Source of the DNA: Ferruginibacter sp.
GTDB lineage: Bacteria > Bacteroidota > Bacteroidia > Chitinophagales > Chitinophagaceae
NCBI GenBank assembly: GCA_025362765.1
Contig: JANYFI010000328.1
Coordinates: 1 to 5,782 of the forward strand
DNA length: 5,782 bases
Reading direction: 5' to 3'
The notes under the pieces are model-generated. The model worked only from the letters and a program-made list of their open reading frames with translations, had not been told where the DNA came from and ran no database searches. The position numbers were made by a program, and so were the translations under genes. This document shows positions 1 through 2,890 of this stretch, piece by piece (position 1 is the stretch's first letter; each line of letters opens with the position of its first letter).

Positions 1-557
1 ATTTTAAAGGCAATGCTTCCAGTTCAATGATCGAACTTTTTCATAAACAGGTAAATGGTTATAAAGGCTTTCTAAAATATAATGAGCAAAGCCTCAACCT
101 GTTTAATGAAATGTATAGCCAACTGGAAAGAGGATACGGAATAGAAAACCTGATACATAGCAATATGTGTTTGGGATATTTTTTAACAACAATGATTTAT
201 AATGACAGGTATGATGTGAGAACCCATCTTAAACACAAAGATGTATTGGACAAGGCCGTGGATTTTTTAGGAAGTAATATCACTGAAATGCTAACATTGA
301 ACGAGATGGCTTCCGCAGTTAATTTATCACCTTCTCATTTTTCATTTTCGTTTAAGAAGAAAACCGGCTTTTCACCCATCGAGTATTTTAATCATCTTAA
401 AGTACAGAAGGCTTGCCAGTACTTGTTATTTACCGATTTAAGGGTTCGTGAAATAGCGCTCGAACTCGGAATGACCGATCCTTATTATTTCACAAGGATG
501 TTTACAAAAGTTATGGGGATGTCGCCAAACAATTACCGCGAAAAGAAAATACATTAA
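1..557 (+). CDS. AraC/XylS-family transcriptional regulator, C-terminal part (5' truncated by window edge)
   Basis: This is the DNA-binding half of an AraC-type regulator. The reading frame is open back to the first base (codons before the ATG at 27 read FKGNASSS), so that ATG is an internal Met and the N-terminal sensor (probably a cupin-like domain) lies outside the window. Counting from that Met, residues 73-172 are the AraC domain. The first helix-turn-helix is at about 89-114 (LTLNEMASAVNLSPSHF). The second is at about 139-164, followed by the family signature GMTDPYYFTRMFTKVMG and MSPNNYR. The gene ends 21 bp before the asparaginase gene on the same strand, so it is probably co-transcribed with it and may control it, perhaps in response to a glycan or amino-sugar; the ligand is inferred only. 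The family call is secure. Neither the ligand nor whether it activates or represses can be seen. Confidence 0.93.
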   Translation, partial: FKGNASSSMIELFHKQVNGYKGFLKYNEQSLNLFNEMYSQLERGYGIENLIHSNMCLGYFLTTMIYNDRYDVRTHLKHKDVLDKAVDFLGSNITEMLTLNEMASAVNLSPSHFSFSFKKKTGFSPIEYFNHLKVQKACQYLLFTDLRVREIALELGMTDPYYFTRMFTKVMGMSPNNYREKKIH

Positions 558-578
558 TAAAAAAAATAAAAAGCAACT

Positions 579-653
579 ATGTCATCACGTAGAAAATTCT
601 TAAAAACCGCTGCCTTAAGTTCAGCAGTATTTGGTTCCGGAAATATTTTTGCC
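579..653 (+). other. Twin-arginine (Tat) signal peptide of the glycosylasparaginase
   Basis: Residues 1-25 begin MSSRRKFLK, an exact S-R-R-x-F-L-K Tat motif. A short moderately hydrophobic stretch (TAALSSAVFGSG) follows, and a likely cleavage site lies after NIFA at residue 25. This predicts export to the periplasm of a folded enzyme, which suits an autoprocessing Ntn hydrolase. The exact cleavage position is inferred from the small residue at -1. Confidence 0.85.
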
Positions 654-1604
654 GAAAAAAGTAACCCGTATAAAACTGTTAAAGGAAGCGCCGTGGTAGT
701 ATCTACGTGGGACTTTGGAAAAACAGCCAATCTGGGCGCATGGGAAGTATTGGGCAAAGGTGGCAGAGCGTTGGATGCTGTTGAGCAAGGCGTTAAAATA
801 CCCGAAGCCGACCCAACCAATCAAACGATTGGCTATGGCGGCCTGCCGGATCGGGATGGGTTTGTAACCCTTGATTCATGCATCATGGACGAAAAATATA
901 ATTGTGGTTCGGTGATGTGTCTGGAACACATTATGCATCCAATTTCTGTTGCAAGACTTGTGATGGAGAAAACGCCACACATTGTACTTGCAGGCGAAGG
1001 TGCTTTACAATTTGCACTTGCCAATGGTTTTGAAAAAGTAAACCTGCTTACAGCCCAAAGCGAAAAGGACTGGAAAGAATGGATGAAAACAGCCAACTAC
1101 AAACCTGAAAGCAATATAGAAAACAAGCTGTACAATAAGGGCAATGACCCTATGCCTGGAGGTCCAAATAACCATGATACAATTGGTATGATGGCGATGG
1201 ATGCCAACGGAGACATGAGTGGCGCATGCACTACCAGTGGCCTTGCGTATAAAATGCACGGCCGTGTAGGCGATTCGCCCATCATTGGCGCTGGATTATA
1301 TGTTGACAATGAAGTAGGCGCAGCCACTGCATCTGGTGTGGGTGAAGAAGTGATTCGCATTGTTGGTTCGCACCTGGTAGTTGAATTAATGCGTGGCGGA
1401 ATGAGCCCCGAAAAAGCCTGTACGGTAGCTGTGCAGCGAATTGTTAAAAGAAGCCCGGAAAGATCAAAAACAATACAGGTAGGATTTGTTGCGCTTAATA
1501 AAAAAGGCGAGTATGGCGGATACAGCTTACAACCAGGTTTTTCTTTTTCGGTAAAAAGCAATAAAGTAGAACAGGTATTTAAAGCAGCCAGTTATTATAA
1601 GTAA
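579..1604 (+). CDS. N4-(beta-N-acetylglucosaminyl)-L-asparaginase (glycosylasparaginase), Tat-exported precursor
   Basis: The enzyme hydrolyses the amide bond between Asn and GlcNAc in N-glycan remnants, releasing aspartate and the amino-sugar. It is an Ntn hydrolase (asparaginase-2 fold) made as one chain that cuts itself before a catalytic Thr. That Thr is T201 in HDTIGM, so the alpha chain would be about residues 26-200 and the beta chain 201-341. Other active-site residues fit the Elizabethkingia (Flavobacterium) enzyme as I remember it: W44 in STWDFG, T219 in CTTSG, and R229 and D232 in GRVGDSPIIGAG, with T-T, T-R and T-D spacings of 18, 28 and 31. Length (341 aa) matches that enzyme (about 340). 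Residues 183-198 are an extra loop just before the cleavage site. The N-terminus carries a Tat signal. The start at 579 is supported because it places this signal at the N-terminus; the leader is A-rich with no clear Shine-Dalgarno. It lies between the AraC gene and cutC, 23 bp before the latter. Confidence 0.96.
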   Translation: MSSRRKFLKTAALSSAVFGSGNIFAEKSNPYKTVKGSAVVVSTWDFGKTANLGAWEVLGKGGRALDAVEQGVKIPEADPTNQTIGYGGLPDRDGFVTLDSCIMDEKYNCGSVMCLEHIMHPISVARLVMEKTPHIVLAGEGALQFALANGFEKVNLLTAQSEKDWKEWMKTANYKPESNIENKLYNKGNDPMPGGPNNHDTIGMMAMDANGDMSGACTTSGLAYKMHGRVGDSPIIGAGLYVDNEVGAATASGVGEEVIRIVGSHLVVELMRGGMSPEKACTVAVQRIVKRSPERSKTIQVGFVALNKKGEYGGYSLQPGFSFSVKSNKVEQVFKAASYYK

Positions 1605-1615
1605 TTTAAAAAATT

Positions 1616-1623
1616 AGAAGAGG
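1616..1623 (+). promoter_or_regulatory. Purine-rich ribosome binding site of cutC
   Basis: The stretch AGAAGAGG ends 4 bases before the ATG at 1628. It is the only Shine-Dalgarno-like signal among the starts visible here; the asparaginase start has only an A-rich leader. It supports the chosen cutC start. The spacing is a little short, so its strength is uncertain. Confidence 0.5.
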
Positions 1624-1627
1624 TATA

Positions 1628-2365
1628 ATGAAAAAGAAAGCAATATTAGAAGTTTGTGCATTTCATATTGAAAGCTGCATCATTGCAGAAAAGGCTGGTG
1701 CCGCAAGAGTAGAACTTTGCGATAATCCGATTGAAGGCGGTACAAGCCCATCTTATGGTGCCATTAAACAGGTAAGAGAAAAAATATCCATTTTACTCTA
1801 TCCCATACTCAGGCCCAGATCCGGTAATTATTTTTATACAGATGAAGAATTTGAAATTTTGAAAGATGATATAGAGATGTGCAGGCAATTAAAATGCGAT
1901 GGAATTTCTGTCGGTATCTCTGGCATTGATGCCAAAATAGACAAAGAAAGATTTAAAAGAATAGTGGAATGGGCTGGCCCCATGGGTGTAACCTGCAACC
2001 GTGTTTTTGATTGTGCGCCAGATGCATTTGAAGCACTGGAAGCTATCATTGAATGTGGGTGTGAACGGGTACTTACCTCCGGGCAAATGACCGCTGCGCC
2101 GGATGCCGCTGAACTACTGGGTAAACTGGTACAACAAGCAGGTGACCGCATTATCATCATGCCTGGTGCCGGTGTAAAATCAACCAACATTGCAAAGCTG
2201 CGAGAGGAAAGTGGCGCTGTTGAATTTCATTCTTCAGCAAGAATGATAAAGCCCAATCCAGTAACGTATATAAACAAGGCCGTGAACGATTATGGTAACG
2301 TGTTTGTCGCAGATGAAAAAGAAGTAAGTGCAATGGTTGAGGCGTTAAATACCAGCAACAGTTAG
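1628..2365 (+). CDS. cutC: CutC-family TIM-barrel protein (annotated as copper homeostasis protein)
   Basis: This complete 245-residue protein matches the usual CutC length (about 248 in E. coli). Family landmarks in order are LEVCAFHIES (residues 7-16), GAARVELCDNPIEGGTSPSYG (24-44, with P41-S42), ILRPRSGNYFYTDEE (60-74), DGISVGI (91-97), TCNRVFD (122-128), CERVLTSG (145-152) and IIIMPGAGV (175-183). The two cysteines that align with the Cu(I)-binding pair proposed for human CUTC are C10 and C31, with the same 21-residue spacing. Two usually conserved positions differ: the common TFHRAFD reads TCNRVFD, replacing His with N124, and RPRGG reads RPRSG. No signal peptide is seen, so it is cytoplasmic. 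It follows the glycosylasparaginase by 23 bp, probably in one operon. The copper role of this family is disputed, and the operon context hints at a sugar or amide-related activity; that is inference. The family call is secure, the function is not. Confidence 0.93.
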   Translation: MKKKAILEVCAFHIESCIIAEKAGAARVELCDNPIEGGTSPSYGAIKQVREKISILLYPILRPRSGNYFYTDEEFEILKDDIEMCRQLKCDGISVGISGIDAKIDKERFKRIVEWAGPMGVTCNRVFDCAPDAFEALEAIIECGCERVLTSGQMTAAPDAAELLGKLVQQAGDRIIIMPGAGVKSTNIAKLREESGAVEFHSSARMIKPNPVTYINKAVNDYGNVFVADEKEVSAMVEALNTSNS

Positions 2366-2569
2366 AAACATATTGGTAAACACAGATCGGCGAAGTTATG
2401 TACAAGTATTTCGTCGGTCTGTTAATACCAACATACACGGCAACATAAATTTATTTCTTTTATAAATAGCACTGGCGGAATTGCTTAATACAACTTTCAG
2501 ATAAGAATCGATTGGTCTTAATTTTAGTTGATACTCTTGCCTTACTCTCCCGCCCCATATTTTTCTATA
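2366..2569. other. Convergent intergenic region
   Basis: The 204 bp between the cutC stop and the stop of the minus-strand fibre gene carry no credible coding sequence on either strand. The region holds one long hairpin near its left end (2370-2434), then AT-rich sequence (2445-2470) and a featureless stretch up to the opposing stop codon. No T-tract terminator was found for the minus-strand gene. Confidence 0.75.
2370..2434 (+). terminator. Long two-tier hairpin after cutC, possible terminator or 3'-end stabiliser
   Basis: The inner stem pairs 2382-2394 with 2410-2422: 13 pairs with no bulge, two of them G-U (2387 with 2417, 2390 with 2414), closing a 15-base loop. After a 3x3 internal loop, an outer stem pairs 2373-2378 (TTGGTA) with 2426-2431 (TACCAA), plus two more pairs at 2370-2371 and 2433-2434. 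The G-U pairs become A-C mismatches in the opposite transcript, so the fold favours the + strand RNA leaving cutC. No U-tract follows directly, so it is not a textbook intrinsic terminator. It may end or protect the operon mRNA. Confidence 0.55.
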
Positions 2570-2890
2570 TTAATTCATTTTTCTCCATACGGAGCCGTCA
2601 GATATTATTTCATAGGTATTGCTGCCGGCGGTATTCGAAAGTGTTGTAGACGTTGTACCACTGGCGGTTGTAACCGCCTGCGACAGGGTAACATTTGTAG
2701 TACCCTGGTTGATTAACCTGTACACTCTGCCGGCATAACTGCTGGCTGCAGGCAACGTCCAGGTGGGGGTACTGCCACCGGTATTAATCACTACATAATC
2801 CGTATTTAAAATACTATACGATCCGGTACCACTTCGGTAGCTAACAGTCTGCGAGCCGGTAACAGACAAAGTTGAGTTTGGATTATTAGT
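2570..2890 (-). other. C-terminal domain of the fibre protein
   Basis: Residues 963-1069 follow the last NVGIG motif and contain NTDYVVINTGG, TWTLPAASSYAGRVYRL, NQGTTNVTLSQA and YEIISDGSVWRKMN. The 'tDyvv...TLPaas..GrvyrikN.gt.nvtl...isDGs.W' layout resembles small beta domains that close fibre-like proteins in phages and Bacteroidota. No membrane-spanning strands of a YadA anchor, no S74-type self-cleaving chaperone and no recognisable type IX sorting domain are visible. The stop codon is TAA. Confidence 0.65.

Noticed and set aside
27..557. ATG at 27 as the true start of the AraC-type gene
   Set aside because: The frame stays open to base 3 with AraC-like sequence (FKGN), and a 176-residue protein would lack the usual sensor domain. 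The gene is cut by the window edge.
1097..1561. 154-residue minus-strand ORF
   Set aside because: It lies wholly within the glycosylasparaginase, which has every expected active-site motif. The antisense protein has no recognisable features.
2500..2569. Intrinsic terminator for the minus-strand gene
   Set aside because: I found no GC-rich stem followed by a T-run in the minus orientation; only a short palindrome (AATCGATT) is present.
2528..2716. Small + strand ORF spanning the end of the fibre gene
   Set aside because: It has no Shine-Dalgarno, a non-family sequence, and overlaps the convincing C-terminal domain on the other strand.
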